From: Candidatus Equimonas faecalis
Lineage (GTDB): Bacteria > Bacteroidota > Bacteroidia > Bacteroidales > Bacteroidaceae
Assembly (NCBI GenBank): GCA_018066245.1
Contig: JAGHRT010000033.1
Span: forward strand, 60,630 to 124,629
Direction of reading: 5' to 3'
Length of the DNA stretch: 64,000 bases
The notes under the pieces are model-generated. The model ran no database searches and was not told where the DNA came from. It saw only the letters and a program-made list of their open reading frames with translations. Shown piece by piece: positions 7,160 through 16,083 of the stretch (position 1 is its first letter; each line of letters begins with the position of its first letter). The position numbers were made by a program, and so were the translations under genes.

Positions 7160-8575
7160 TTAGTCCTCCTCGTCGTCCGAGGGTTCGGTGAACACCTTGC
7201 CGAGATTGTCGAGGCCGTTCTTGAGTACCCGCTTGAGGCTTCCGAAGCGGTTGCGGCGCCTCTCCTTCTCTTCCTGCTTGAGGCGTTCCTGCTCCTGCCG
7301 TTCCTTTTCGAGGCGCTCCTGCTCCTGCCGCTCCTGTTCGAGGCGTTGCTGTTCCAGTTCCTCGGGCGTGGGCTGCTGGGGTTCGGAGAATATGTCGGGG
7401 TTCTGCCTCTCGTCGCTGCAGCACTCCTCCGTGGCGTTGGCCACTATGGAGAGCACGCCGTTGAAGGTGCCGTCGATGTTGAAGTTGCTGGGCTTGCTGC
7501 GGCGGATGGTGAGAGGCGCGTTCTTCACGAAGCGCAGCTTGCGAATGTGGGTATATTCGATGAGAGCCTTGTCCACGGCAGACATGTTGCTGGCTCCGCC
7601 AGTTACCACGAGGCCGCCGATGAGACGGTCGGGCGTATAGCCGGCTTCAACCTTGATGATGTGTGCGACGTTCAGGAGTATCTCTGCCATGCGCGACTCT
7701 ATGATATCGACCACCTTGTCGTAGGGCACGCTGCGCCCGTCTTGCAGGCGGATGTCGTCGTGGGCTACGGGAGAACTCTCCACCGCCTCGATGAAGGCTG
7801 CTCCGTGGCGGCGCTTGATGTCTTCCGCTTCCTGCTGTTCGATGGAAAGCACGGTCATGAGGTCGCGCGTTACGTTGTCGCCGCCCAGAGGCAGGACAGC
7901 GAGATAGCGCAGCAGCTTGCCCTCGAATATCCCTATGGTAGTGGATTGTGCGCCCATGTCGATGAAACCGCAGCCGCTGAGCTTTTCTGCGTCCGTAAGG
8001 ATGGTGTTGGCCAGCTGTATGGGGCTGACGATGGTCTCGGCGATGGGCAGTTTGGCGGCTTGGAAGCTGATGTCCAGCTGCTCAAGAGACACGGAGGGCA
8101 CTATGATGTTGAGAAAGTTGCCTTCGATTCTGTTGCTCATCACGCCGACCGGATCGGCGAGGCTCTGCGTCTGCAACTTGTACTCCAGGGTCTGGACGTC
8201 GATAATGCTGAAGTCGGGAATCTTACAGGAGCGGTTCTCGTCAAGGATGCTATCGACAATGTCCTGCGTTACCTTGGTCGTTTCGGCGAAGTTGCGGACT
8301 ACTTTGTTGAGCACGGTGTGCAGGCCGATGCCGCCCACGCCTACATAGACCTTGTTTATGGCCTTGTGGGACGTAGCCTCCAACTTGCCGATCATGCCCT
8401 TGACGCACTGCGACATGAGGTCGGGGTTGAACACGCGCCCTCGCTGGATGAATTTTGCCGAAGGCTCTTGCTCGGCGGCTATCACGTTGATAGCTCCATC
8501 GGGTTCTTTGCGGCCAACGACAGCGCTTACTTGCTGTGAGCCTATCTCAATGGCGGCGATTAGGTTCTGACTCAT
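7160..8575 (-). CDS. ftsA: cell division protein FtsA
   Basis: The 471-residue actin-like ATPase anchors FtsZ to the membrane. The start at 8575 (MSQNLIAAIEIGSQQVSAVVG) is chosen over the track start at 8656, which would overlap the ftsQ coding end. The N-terminal phosphate-1 loop (IEIGSQQVSAVVGRK) and the adenosine motif region (RLIGGLVVTGGASNM) are visible. Residues about 395-455 form a charged Gln/Glu/Arg coiled coil (EQERQEQERLEKE), and the C-terminus has a basic amphipathic stretch (FGSLKRVLKNGLDNLGKVF) suited to membrane binding. It lies between ftsQ and ftsZ in the division operon. Confidence 0.95.
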   Translation of the reverse strand: MSQNLIAAIEIGSQQVSAVVGRKEPDGAINVIAAEQEPSAKFIQRGRVFNPDLMSQCVKGMIGKLEATSHKAINKVYVGVGGIGLHTVLNKVVRNFAETTKVTQDIVDSILDENRSCKIPDFSIIDVQTLEYKLQTQSLADPVGVMSNRIEGNFLNIIVPSVSLEQLDISFQAAKLPIAETIVSPIQLANTILTDAEKLSGCGFIDMGAQSTTIGIFEGKLLRYLAVLPLGGDNVTRDLMTVLSIEQQEAEDIKRRHGAAFIEAVESSPVAHDDIRLQDGRSVPYDKVVDIIESRMAEILLNVAHIIKVEAGYTPDRLIGGLVVTGGASNMSAVDKALIEYTHIRKLRFVKNAPLTIRRSKPSNFNIDGTFNGVLSIVANATEECCSDERQNPDIFSEPQQPTPEELEQQRLEQERQEQERLEKERQEQERLKQEEKERRRNRFGSLKRVLKNGLDNLGKVFTEPSDDEED

Positions 8576-8627
8576 AGTGATATGTGGCTTTGTTTTTGTT
8601 TTTCGCGGAGGAGGGGGAGTGCGGACT

Positions 8628-9362
8628 TCAGTGCTTGCAGATGATTTGGTTGGCAAAGCTGATGTTGATGTCCTTATAGCGGTTCCAGCCTACTTCGGGC
8701 ATTACTTTTTCGTAGAAGAGGCGAAGGTTGGCGAGTTTCTGGGGGAAGTCGGCGGGGGTGCCGGCGTGTATGGTCTGGTCGCCGATGCGCGTGAAGAGCT
8801 GGAGCTCGCGCTGCGGCGTTACGTTGATTTGTTCGATTTGGCTGTCCCAGAAGGCGTCGCTGCGTATGTATTGTCCCACGGGGAGGAGGCTTTTGCGGGC
8901 GTACTGCTCATCGACGTGGCCGGTAACTACCACGAGGTCGGCCTGGTAGCCTGTGGGTTTCATGCGGTAGCCGTTCTCGTCGAGGTAGTAGTCGTCGCCG
9001 TTGTCGGCCCGCACGCGCAGTACGGGGATGCGCTGCTCCACGAGAATGTTCACCATACCGCCGGGGGTCTTGTAGCAGGTGGCCTTCTGAATGAAGGGGT
9101 CGCGGAGCAGACTGTTCTCGATGTCCTGTCCGCTGACGCTGTCCATGAGCTGCCCTTCGGGGTGGAGGTGGGCACGGCGGAGCTTGCGGTCCACGTCGGC
9201 GGCGGTGATGAAGGAGGCGTGGAGGCTGTCGATGATTTGCACGTTGAGCACGTTGCAACGCTCTCTGCCTCCCCTGACGTTGATGCAGGTGAAGGCATAG
9301 ACCAGATAGGCGAGGAGGCCTACGAGGAGCAGGGTTTTGAAGAGCAGTACGACGTGTTTCAC
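8628..9362 (-). CDS. ftsQ: cell division protein FtsQ
   Basis: The 244-residue bitopic protein has an N-terminal membrane segment (VVLLFKTLLLVGLLAYLVYAF), then a POTRA-like and FtsQ beta domain (DRKLRRAHLHPEGQLMDSVSGQDIENSLLRDPFIQKA). It links periplasmic and cytoplasmic parts of the divisome. The start codon is GTG at 9360-9362; there is no ATG nearby that keeps the membrane segment. It lies 21 bp after murC and 52 bp before ftsA. Sequence conservation in this family is low, so gene order contributes much to the call. Confidence 0.88.
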   Translation of the reverse strand: MKHVVLLFKTLLLVGLLAYLVYAFTCINVRGGRERCNVLNVQIIDSLHASFITAADVDRKLRRAHLHPEGQLMDSVSGQDIENSLLRDPFIQKATCYKTPGGMVNILVEQRIPVLRVRADNGDDYYLDENGYRMKPTGYQADLVVVTGHVDEQYARKSLLPVGQYIRSDAFWDSQIEQINVTPQRELQLFTRIGDQTIHAGTPADFPQKLANLRLFYEKVMPEVGWNRYKDINISFANQIICKH

Positions 9363-9383
9363 GGTTTGGGGGGCTTTCGGGGT

Positions 9384-10811
9384 TTATTTGGCTTGGATAA
9401 TCTGTGTGAGTTGGGGGCAATAGTCGTCGGCATCGCCTGCGCCGATGAGCATCAGCACGTCGAAGTCTTCGCCCTCTACGATGGCGGGGAGCTCTTCCTT
9501 GCGGGCCATGCGGCAGGGCATGGAGGGTCGCAGCTCGCGGCGGATGATGTCGGAGGTAACGCCGGGTATGGGGAGCTCGCGGGCGGGATAGATGTCGAGG
9601 AGTATGAGGTCGTCGAGACCGGACAGGGCCTCGGCAAATTCGCGGTAGAAGTCGCGTGTGCGGGTGTAGAGGTGGGGCTGGAAGATGCCGGTGATGCGGC
9701 GGCCTGTGAATACTTCGCGTATGCTTTCCACGCTGTGGCGTATTTCCTCGGGGTGGTGGGCATAGTCGGAGAGGAAGACGTGGCGGTCGTCGCGCAGCTT
9801 GAAGTCGAAGCGGCGCTCCACGCCTGCGAATGTGCGCATGGCCTGTCGGATTTCGTCGGGCGTGGCTCCTGCGATTTGGGCCAGGGCGATGGCGGCTATG
9901 CCGTTTTCGATGTTGATGCTCACGGGTACGCCCAGCTCGATGTCGGCTATGTGGCCCAGGGGGCTGACGAGGTCGAAGAGGATGCGGCCTCCGCCTATGC
10001 GCTCGTGCTCGGCGTGGAAGTCGCCGGCGTTGCGGCTGTAGGACCACACGGTTACGCCCTGCCGGGGGCGGGCCTGCATCTTCAGCCCTGTGTGCTGGAT
10101 GAGGTAGCCGCCGGGCTGTATGAGACTGGTGTAGTGGGCGAAGCTCTCAAGGTAGGCTTCCTCGGTACCGTAGATGTCGAGGTGGTCGGCATCGGTGGCC
10201 GTGACGACGGTGGCGTAGGGCCGCAGGTGGTGGAAGGAACGGTCGAACTCGTCGGCTTCTATGACGACGCAGTCGGTTGCAGGGTCGGCGCTCTGGGGCT
10301 TTATGAGGTAGTTGGTGCCGTAGTTCTTCGTGATGCCGCCGAGGAAGGCGTTGCAGCCCACATGGCTCTGATGGAGCAGATGGGCGGCCATGGAGGTGGT
10401 GGTGGTCTTGCCGTGGGTGCCGGCCACGCACAGGCCGCGCATCCGGCGCGTCAGGGTGCCGAGCACTTGGGCGCGTTTCTGTATGTCGAAGCCGTGGGTG
10501 CGGAAGTATTGCAGTTCGCTGTGGCTGTCGGGAATGGCGGGCGTATAGACCACCAGCGTGCGCGTGGGGTCGAGGCAGGCTTGGGGGATGAGGCTGACGC
10601 TGTCGGTGTAGTGTATCAGTGCGCCTTCTTCCACGAGGGCGCGGGTAAGGGGCGTTTCTGTACGGTCGTAGCCGCCCACCGTATAGCCGGCGTGCAGGAA
10701 GTAGCGCACCAGTGCGCTCATGCCTATACCGCCCGCGCCTACGAAATAGACGGCGCCAGGGCTCTCGGCGGCTGCGGCGGCAGTTGTTTGCGGAATGGTA
10801 TTTTCTGTCAT
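9384..10811 (-). CDS. murC: UDP-N-acetylmuramate--L-alanine ligase MurC
   Basis: The 475-residue cytoplasmic ligase adds L-alanine to UDP-MurNAc in peptidoglycan precursor synthesis. It has the N-terminal Rossmann motif FVGAGGIGMSAL (about 23-34), the Mur-ligase ATP loop GTHGKTTTT (about 124) and the family's central and C-terminal domains (SDYAHHPEEI, LLDIYPARE). The N-terminus carries an Ala-rich stretch (TTAAAAAESPG). The ATG falls at the very edge of a repeat array: the sequence CTATATGACAG around it looks like one more repeat core (CTATAGGACAG) with a single change. Confidence 0.95.
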   Translation of the reverse strand: MTENTIPQTTAAAAAESPGAVYFVGAGGIGMSALVRYFLHAGYTVGGYDRTETPLTRALVEEGALIHYTDSVSLIPQACLDPTRTLVVYTPAIPDSHSELQYFRTHGFDIQKRAQVLGTLTRRMRGLCVAGTHGKTTTTSMAAHLLHQSHVGCNAFLGGITKNYGTNYLIKPQSADPATDCVVIEADEFDRSFHHLRPYATVVTATDADHLDIYGTEEAYLESFAHYTSLIQPGGYLIQHTGLKMQARPRQGVTVWSYSRNAGDFHAEHERIGGGRILFDLVSPLGHIADIELGVPVSINIENGIAAIALAQIAGATPDEIRQAMRTFAGVERRFDFKLRDDRHVFLSDYAHHPEEIRHSVESIREVFTGRRITGIFQPHLYTRTRDFYREFAEALSGLDDLILLDIYPARELPIPGVTSDIIRRELRPSMPCRMARKEELPAIVEGEDFDVLMLIGAGDADDYCPQLTQIIQAK

Positions 10812-10930
10812 ATAGGGGAGTTCTGCGTAGTCTATAGGAGAGTTTTCACTGGGCCGCCGATAGGAAAAACCAGTCCGCCGATAGTTTTCACCGGCCTTAG
10901 GGAGCGGTTTTTCCGGCCTTTGGGAGCGGC
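10810..10930. repeat. mixed 21/22-bp array inside the division operon
   Basis: The array fills the spacer between the murG stop and the murC start. It holds TATA-type cores (TATAGGGGAG, CTATAGGAGAG) and GC-type cores (GCCGCCGATAG, TCCGCCGATAG). Read on the minus strand it contains CCTAAGGCCGGTGAAAAC, very close to the CCTAAGGAGAGTGAAAAC entry sequence of the coding-region arrays. Its last unit merges into the murC start codon. Confidence 0.85.
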
Positions 10931-10933
10931 GGC

Positions 10934-12052
10934 CTACTTGATAAGGCCGACCACCTCGTCGGCGATGTCGCTGGCCGCATTGGGGCAGGCCAGCTTGCGC
11001 ACCTCGGCGGCGAGGCTGCGGAGCAGGGCATCGTCGAGGAGGGTGTCATAGGCCAGGCGGATGAGCTTGTCGGGGGCTTCGGCGTCGGGCAGGAGTATGG
11101 CGGCTCCCCGGCTGCTGAGGGCCTGCGCGTTCTTGGTCTGATGGTCCTCGGCCACGTTGGGCGAGGGCACGAGTATGGAGGGTTTGCCCAGCAGGCAGAG
11201 TTCGCTGATGCTGCCCGCTCCGGCGCGGCTCACCACCAGGTCGGCGGCGGCGTAGGCGGTGGCCATGTCGTCGAGGAACTCACTGACGTAGAGATTTTCG
11301 GGACGGCTGCCGCTATAGGTGTTCAGCGCCTCGGCAATGCCGGCACTGTAGTATTTGCCCGTCTGCCAGATAATCTGAATCTCGGTGTGCTGGCGAATGT
11401 CATCGAGGTGGCGGAGTATGCTCTGGTTGAGGGTACGGGCGCCGAGGCTGCCGCCCACCACGAGCACCGTCTTGGCATCGGGCTTCAGCCCATAGCGGCG
11501 GCGGGCCTCCTGGGGCGACACGGCGCAGTCCAGCAGGTTCTGGCGCACGGGATTGCCCGTCAGCACGATTTTCTCCTTGGGGAAGAAGCGCTCCATGCCC
11601 GGGTAGGCCACGCAGAAGCGCCGAGCCTTGTGGGCCAGGCTCTTGTTCGTAACGCCGGCGTATGAATTCTGTTCCTGCACCAGGCAGGGGAGGCCGAGCG
11701 CGTGTGCCGCATTGAGCGTGGCACTGGAGGCATAGCCGCCCACGCCCACCACCACGTCGGGACGGAACTCGCGGATGATTTTCTTGGCCTTGCGGCGGCT
11801 TTTGAGGAAGTCCATCATCACGCCCACGTTCTTAGGACTCCACAGCGGCCGCACAAGGCCGCTGACGGGCAGTCCCACGATGTCGTAGCCGGCCTTGGGC
11901 ACACGCTGCATTTCCATGCGGCCTTCGGCTCCTACGAAAAGGATGCTGGCATCGGGGTGCTTGCGGCGCAGTTCGTCGGCAATGCTGACGGCAGGGAATA
12001 TGTGGCCGCCCGTTCCTCCGCCGCTGATTATCACGCGTATGGGTTTGCTCAT
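10934..12052 (-). CDS. murG: GlcNAc transferase MurG
   Basis: The 372-residue peripheral membrane glycosyltransferase adds GlcNAc to lipid I to give lipid II. The start at 12052 (MSKPIRVIISGGGTGGHIFP) is chosen because the glycine-rich loop begins directly after it; the track start adds 16 unrelated residues. Family motifs GGSLGARTLN and VVSRAGAGSISELCLLGKPSILVPSPNVAEDHQ are present. It is the first gene of the minus-strand group here: the usual upstream mraY, murD and ftsW are absent and a repeat-bearing spacer and an OmpA gene come first instead. Confidence 0.95.
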   Translation of the reverse strand: MSKPIRVIISGGGTGGHIFPAVSIADELRRKHPDASILFVGAEGRMEMQRVPKAGYDIVGLPVSGLVRPLWSPKNVGVMMDFLKSRRKAKKIIREFRPDVVVGVGGYASSATLNAAHALGLPCLVQEQNSYAGVTNKSLAHKARRFCVAYPGMERFFPKEKIVLTGNPVRQNLLDCAVSPQEARRRYGLKPDAKTVLVVGGSLGARTLNQSILRHLDDIRQHTEIQIIWQTGKYYSAGIAEALNTYSGSRPENLYVSEFLDDMATAYAAADLVVSRAGAGSISELCLLGKPSILVPSPNVAEDHQTKNAQALSSRGAAILLPDAEAPDKLIRLAYDTLLDDALLRSLAAEVRKLACPNAASDIADEVVGLIK

Positions 12053-12186
12053 GGGGTTTTTCGGTATAGGGGTTGCAAGTTTCCTGAGGGCTACTTGCAC
12101 GTTTGCCGGCTGAGACTGTATGCCATCCGCCTGCGGCTTGCAAGCGGTTTGTCGGAGCCTTGCAGCAAGGGTTTAGTAAGACGTGG

Positions 12187-12194
12187 CAAATTTA
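12187..12194 (-). promoter_or_regulatory. -7 box upstream of murG
   Basis: Read on the minus strand this is TAAATTTG, matching TAnnTTTG, about 135 bp before the murG start. A -33 TTTG was not found at the usual distance. Confidence 0.4.
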
Positions 12195-12349
12195 CTGATT
12201 TCGCACGACTTTCCCGCCTTTTCGTTGTATTATTTTAAAATTTGTGGCAAAAATTAACCTTGCAGACCTGTTTTTCGCAGGTATCGGTCTGACAAATCAG
12301 GCGGTGGCAGCGTGCCGCCCGCCGATGCCACTGCGCGTCCCTACGGCCG

Positions 12350-12440
12350 TTTTCCCTCGCCTATGGGATAGCGTTTTCTACCCTATAGGATGGTTTTTCC
12401 TACCGTATAGGATGGTTTTTCCTACCGTATAGGACAGTTC
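12350..12440. repeat. intergenic 22-bp TATA-core array (4 units)
   Basis: Cores CTATGGGATAG, CTATAGGATGG, GTATAGGATGG and GTATAGGACAG are joined by TTTTTCCTAC linkers at an exact 22-bp spacing. It lies in the 536-bp spacer between murG and the OmpA gene. The remainder holds a murG promoter box, a short AT-rich stretch and GC-rich hairpins near 12507-12560, and no gene. Confidence 0.88.
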
Positions 12441-12506
12441 GCCTTAGTCCGCCTGCAGTTCGCGCTGGGCCACGGAGAAGTTGCCCTTCCGCTGCGAAAC
12501 GGCAAA

Positions 12507-12560
12507 CCCTCCCCTATGTGGGGAGGGCTTAGTCTATAGAACTCCGGCCCCCCACGGGGG
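12507..12560 (-). terminator. GC-rich hairpins after the OmpA gene
   Basis: CCCTCCCC at 12507-12514 pairs with GGGGAGGG at 12520-12527, and a second C-rich/G-rich hairpin lies near 12548-12560. They sit just downstream of the OmpA stop on the minus strand. The following T-run is weak, so termination is a guess. Confidence 0.4.
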
Positions 12561-12588
12561 ACTGGCGCACACAGTCGGCAGGCCGTGC

Positions 12589-13716
12589 TTACTCGGCGGC
12601 GATGCCGAGTACCACGCGGTTGTCGTCGTTGTTGCTGAAGGGCTGCACGGTGTCGCCCTTGCTGGACGTGGCGATGCGGTCGGCGGCGATGCCGTACTTC
12701 TCCACCAGCATCTTCTTCACGCGGGCGACGCGCTGCTCAGCCAGCTTGGCGTTGATGGTAGGATTGCCCGTGCCGGCGTCGGCGTAGCCTGTGAGCTCGG
12801 CCTTAGTCTCGGGATGGGCCTTCATGAAGGCGGCGAAATCGGCCAGCTTGCCCAGCTCGCTCTCACGCACGGTGCTCTTGCCCAGATTGTAGTAGATGGA
12901 GGTTTCGGTGCGGGCAGGCTCCTTCACGGGTTCGGGTGCTACAACGGGCTCCGGTTCGGGCTCCTTCACCACTTCTTCTACCACGGGTGCGGGCTCGGGT
13001 GCGGGAGGCACCACCACGGGCTCGGGTACAATCACGGGCTCTGGCTGAGCCTTGGCCTTGCGGTAGCCGAACTTGAAATTCACGCCGGCCATGGCGGTCA
13101 GCTGCCAGTCGCCGCGTCCGTTAATCTTGGAGTTGTAGCGGTCGTGGTAGTTGTTGGCATCCACTTCAAGGTTCACGCTCACCTGCTTGCACAGGTTGAA
13201 GTCGAACATCATGCCCACACGGAAGGCGTGGGTATAGCGGTCGTCGGTCCAGGCCAGCGATGACACGGGCTTGGCGGCGTTGAAGGCCGTGAAGTCGTCG
13301 TTGTCCCACGCGTAGGCCAGGCCTACGCCGCCCACGAGGTAGGGGTTGAAGAAACTCCCGGTGGACGAGGGGCAGAAAATGTTGCGGAGGTTCAACATCA
13401 CGTCGATGTTGGTGTTCACATACTTATACTTGTATTCACCCACGCCTGTTACGCCGCCCTTGTTCCAAAGGCCGTTCACATGGAGGCGGGCTCCGACGAC
13501 GGGAGTGAACATTGCGCCCACCTGCACGGCGGCAGTGGGCGTGATGAGCTTGCCCTGGTCGTAGTCGGTGAAGGTGGTCTGCACGCCGCCCTGTACGCCC
13601 ACGAACACGTAGGGGTAAGGCTCATAGTCTTTCGGGGTGATGGTTTGCGCCGAAGCGCCGAGGGCTGTGGCCATCAGCAGGAGGGCCGCCAGCAGAAGGG
13701 TGTTAATCCTTTTCAT
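12589..13716 (-). CDS. OmpA-family outer-membrane protein
   Basis: The 375-residue protein has a signal peptide (MKRINTLLLAALLLMATALGASA), an N-terminal beta-barrel of about 200 residues, a Pro/Glu/Val-rich linker (PEPVVVPPAPEPAPVVEE) and a C-terminal OmpA-like peptidoglycan-binding domain (about 270-375) with TGYADAGTGNPTINAKLAEQRVARVKKML and DNRVV. It would tether the outer membrane to the cell wall. It lies 47 bp downstream of gyrB on the same strand; no separate promoter was identified in that gap. Confidence 0.9.
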   Translation of the reverse strand: MKRINTLLLAALLLMATALGASAQTITPKDYEPYPYVFVGVQGGVQTTFTDYDQGKLITPTAAVQVGAMFTPVVGARLHVNGLWNKGGVTGVGEYKYKYVNTNIDVMLNLRNIFCPSSTGSFFNPYLVGGVGLAYAWDNDDFTAFNAAKPVSSLAWTDDRYTHAFRVGMMFDFNLCKQVSVNLEVDANNYHDRYNSKINGRGDWQLTAMAGVNFKFGYRKAKAQPEPVIVPEPVVVPPAPEPAPVVEEVVKEPEPEPVVAPEPVKEPARTETSIYYNLGKSTVRESELGKLADFAAFMKAHPETKAELTGYADAGTGNPTINAKLAEQRVARVKKMLVEKYGIAADRIATSSKGDTVQPFSNNDDNRVVLGIAAE

Positions 13717-13763
13717 AGCTTATCTGGTTATTTTTCTCGCTTTTTGGAAGCCACTTTGCGCTT

Positions 13764-15785
13764 TTATGCGTCGATTGTGGCGTACGTGGCGTTTTTCTCG
13801 ATGAACGCGCGTCGCAACGCCACGTCGTCTCCCATCAACATGGAGAAGGTGGAATCGGCGTTCTCGGCATCTTCGAGCGTTACCTGCTTGAGCAGTCGGG
13901 TGTCGGGGTTCATTGTGGTTTCCCAGAGTTCCTCGGCGTTCATTTCGCCCAGACCCTTGAATCGCTTCACCGTAATGCCGCTTTCCGTGCCGCCGCCGAA
14001 CTCGCTGGCAAAGGCGGCCCGCTCCTCGTCGTTGTAGCAGTAGCGCTTCGTCTTGCCCTTGACGCACTGGTAGAGCGGCGGCATGGCGATGTAGAGGTGC
14101 CCTTCACGGATGACGCGTGGGAAGTAGCGGTAGAACAGCGTCATGATGAGTGTGGCGATGTGCTGGCCATCGACGTCGGCATCGGCCATGATGATGCACT
14201 TGTCGTAGCGGAGTTTCTCGATGTTGGCGTCCGGCACGTAGGAGTGCATGTATGAGGCTTCGCCGTCGTCCTCTGCGGGTTCGTTGCTGGGCTTTTCGTC
14301 CAGCACGAAGCGGATGCCGAGGGCCTGGATTATATTGCGCACTTCCTCACTCTCAAGCGCCTTGTGCCAGTTGGTGGCCAGGACGCGCTCCACGTTAAGG
14401 ATTTTGCCGCGCAGGGGCAGGATGGCTTGCGTCAGTCGGCTGCGGCCTTGCTTTGCACTGCCGCCGGCTGAATCACCCTCGACGAGGAAGATTTCGCACT
14501 GCTGGGGGTCTTTGCTGGAGCAGTCGGCGAGCTTGCCGGGCATGCCGCCTCCTGTCATGGGGCTCTTGCGTATGACTTGCTCTCGGGCTCGGAGGGCGGC
14601 GATGCGTGCCTTGGCTGCGAGCAGCACCTTGTCCACGATGGTCTTGGCGGGCTGCGGGTGCTCCTCAAGGTAGTAGGCGAGGGCCTCGCCTACGGCCTGA
14701 TTGACAGCGCCTGCCACTTCGCTGTTGCCGAGTTTGGTTTTGGTTTGTCCTTCAAACTGGGGTTCGGCCACCTTGACGCTGATTACGGCGGTGAGGCCTT
14801 CGCGGAAGTCTTCGCCGCTTATTTCTATTTTGTCCTTGGCTATGGTTTTGGCGGCGGTGTCCTCGGCATATTTTTTCAGCACGCGGGTAAGGGCTGTGCG
14901 GAAGCCGGCGTGGTGGGTACCGCCCTCGTGGGTGTTGATGTTATTGACGTAGGACTGTATTTTTTCCTTAAAGGAGGTGTTGTAGGTCAGGGCCACCTCG
15001 ATGGGGATGCCGGCTTTCTCCGTCTCAATGTGGATGACGTCGGCAATGAGGGGGGTGCGGCCGTCATGCTCGTCGATGTAGCGCACGAACTCGGGCAGTC
15101 CCTGATCGCTGTGGAAGGTTTCGTGGCGAAGGTTGCCTTCCTCGTCGGGCCTTTCGTCGTGGAGGACGATGGTGATGCCGGCGTTGAGGTAGGCGAGTTC
15201 GCGCATACGGGCGGCCAGGGTGTCGTAATTGTAAACGGTCGTGCTGAAGATGGTGTCGTCGGGCCAGAATTGCTGGCGCGTGCCGCGAAGCTGGGTGTCG
15301 CCCACCACCTTGACGGGATAGAGGGGCTTGCCTTTTTCGTATTCCTGCTGGTAGATTTTGCCATCGCGGAACACTTGTGAGAGCATGTGGCGGGAGAGGG
15401 CATTGACGCAGCTGACGCCTACGCCGTGGAGGCCGCCGGATACTTTGTAGGAGCCTTTGTCGAACTTGCCGCCGGCGTGGAGCACGGTCATGACGACTTC
15501 GAGTGCGGAGCGATGCTCTTTGGGGTGTTCGTCCACGGGGATGCCGCGTCCGTCGTCCTGCACGGTGATGGAGTTGTCGGCGTTGATGGTTACCTCAATG
15601 TGGGTGCAGTAGCCGGCCAGGGCTTCGTCGATGGAGTTATCGACGGTCTCATAGACCAGGTGGTGGAGGCCGCGCTCGCTGATGTCGCCGATGTACATGG
15701 CAGGCCGCTTGCGCACGGCCTCAAGGCCTTCGAGTACTTGGATATTGCTGGCACTGTAGTTGCCAGCCTGGGGATTGTCTGTCAT
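13764..15785 (-). CDS. gyrB: DNA gyrase subunit B
   Basis: The 673-residue ATPase subunit of gyrase starts at 15785 (MTDNPQAGNYSASNIQVLEGL). The track ORF runs 39 residues further upstream through the promoter and terminator. Visible are the GHKL ATP site (NSIDEALAGYC, DDGRGIPV, GGLHGVGVSCVNALS), the TOPRIM motifs EGDSAGGSAKQGR and DADVDGQHI, and the C-terminal FKGLGEMNAEELWETTM. The signature favours GyrB over ParE. Length fits the Bacteroidetes form. A TAACTTTG box lies at 15806-15813. Confidence 0.97.
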   Translation of the reverse strand: MTDNPQAGNYSASNIQVLEGLEAVRKRPAMYIGDISERGLHHLVYETVDNSIDEALAGYCTHIEVTINADNSITVQDDGRGIPVDEHPKEHRSALEVVMTVLHAGGKFDKGSYKVSGGLHGVGVSCVNALSRHMLSQVFRDGKIYQQEYEKGKPLYPVKVVGDTQLRGTRQQFWPDDTIFSTTVYNYDTLAARMRELAYLNAGITIVLHDERPDEEGNLRHETFHSDQGLPEFVRYIDEHDGRTPLIADVIHIETEKAGIPIEVALTYNTSFKEKIQSYVNNINTHEGGTHHAGFRTALTRVLKKYAEDTAAKTIAKDKIEISGEDFREGLTAVISVKVAEPQFEGQTKTKLGNSEVAGAVNQAVGEALAYYLEEHPQPAKTIVDKVLLAAKARIAALRAREQVIRKSPMTGGGMPGKLADCSSKDPQQCEIFLVEGDSAGGSAKQGRSRLTQAILPLRGKILNVERVLATNWHKALESEEVRNIIQALGIRFVLDEKPSNEPAEDDGEASYMHSYVPDANIEKLRYDKCIIMADADVDGQHIATLIMTLFYRYFPRVIREGHLYIAMPPLYQCVKGKTKRYCYNDEERAAFASEFGGGTESGITVKRFKGLGEMNAEELWETTMNPDTRLLKQVTLEDAENADSTFSMLMGDDVALRRAFIEKNATYATIDA

Positions 15786-15805
15786 TTCTCTTTGATTTAA
15801 CGCGG

Positions 15806-15813
15806 CAAAGTTA
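15806..15813 (-). promoter_or_regulatory. -7 box of gyrB
   Basis: On the minus strand this reads TAACTTTG, matching the -7 consensus, 21 bp before the gyrB ATG. No clear -33 box was seen. Confidence 0.5.
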
Positions 15814-15852
15814 CGAAATTTTTGCGAATTGGGAAAGGCTTTTTGGCTTTTT

Positions 15853-15893
15853 TTAAGAAAAAAAGGCGTTTCCCTCTGAAAACGTCTTTTTTC
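15853..15893 (-). terminator. bidirectional terminator upstream of gyrB
   Basis: AAAAGGCGTTT at 15861-15871 pairs with AAACGTCTTTT at 15880-15890 with one G:T pair. A/T runs flank both arms. It ends the minus-strand nuclease transcript before gyrB begins. Confidence 0.75.
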
Positions 15894-15970
15894 GCCCCGC
15901 AAGAGGGCATGGGCGGGGCGGCAGGGGGCACGCCTCTGCCGAGGGTCTGCGGAAGTCCGTAGGACTGTCT

Positions 15971-16062
15971 TCCCTACCCTATACGATGGCTTTTCCTACT
16001 CTATACGGGAGTTCTTACTACTCTATACAAGAGTTTTTACTACTCTATACAGGAGTTTTCCG
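15971..16062. repeat. intergenic 22-bp TATA-core array (4 units)
   Basis: Cores CTATACGATGG, CTATACGGGAG, CTATACAAGAG and CTATACAGGAG are spaced exactly 22 bp with TTTTCCTA or TTCTTACTA linkers. It lies just beyond the nuclease stop at 16084. Confidence 0.88.
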
Positions 16063-16083
16063 TGGCTTACAGAAAGGCTGGCC

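Noticed and set aside
6674-11051. Long plus-strand ORFs (621 and 824 codons) opposite the division genes
   Set aside because: They are mirror frames of ftsZ-ftsA-ftsQ-murC, with His/Val/Gly-rich low-complexity sequence that arises from GC-rich codons.
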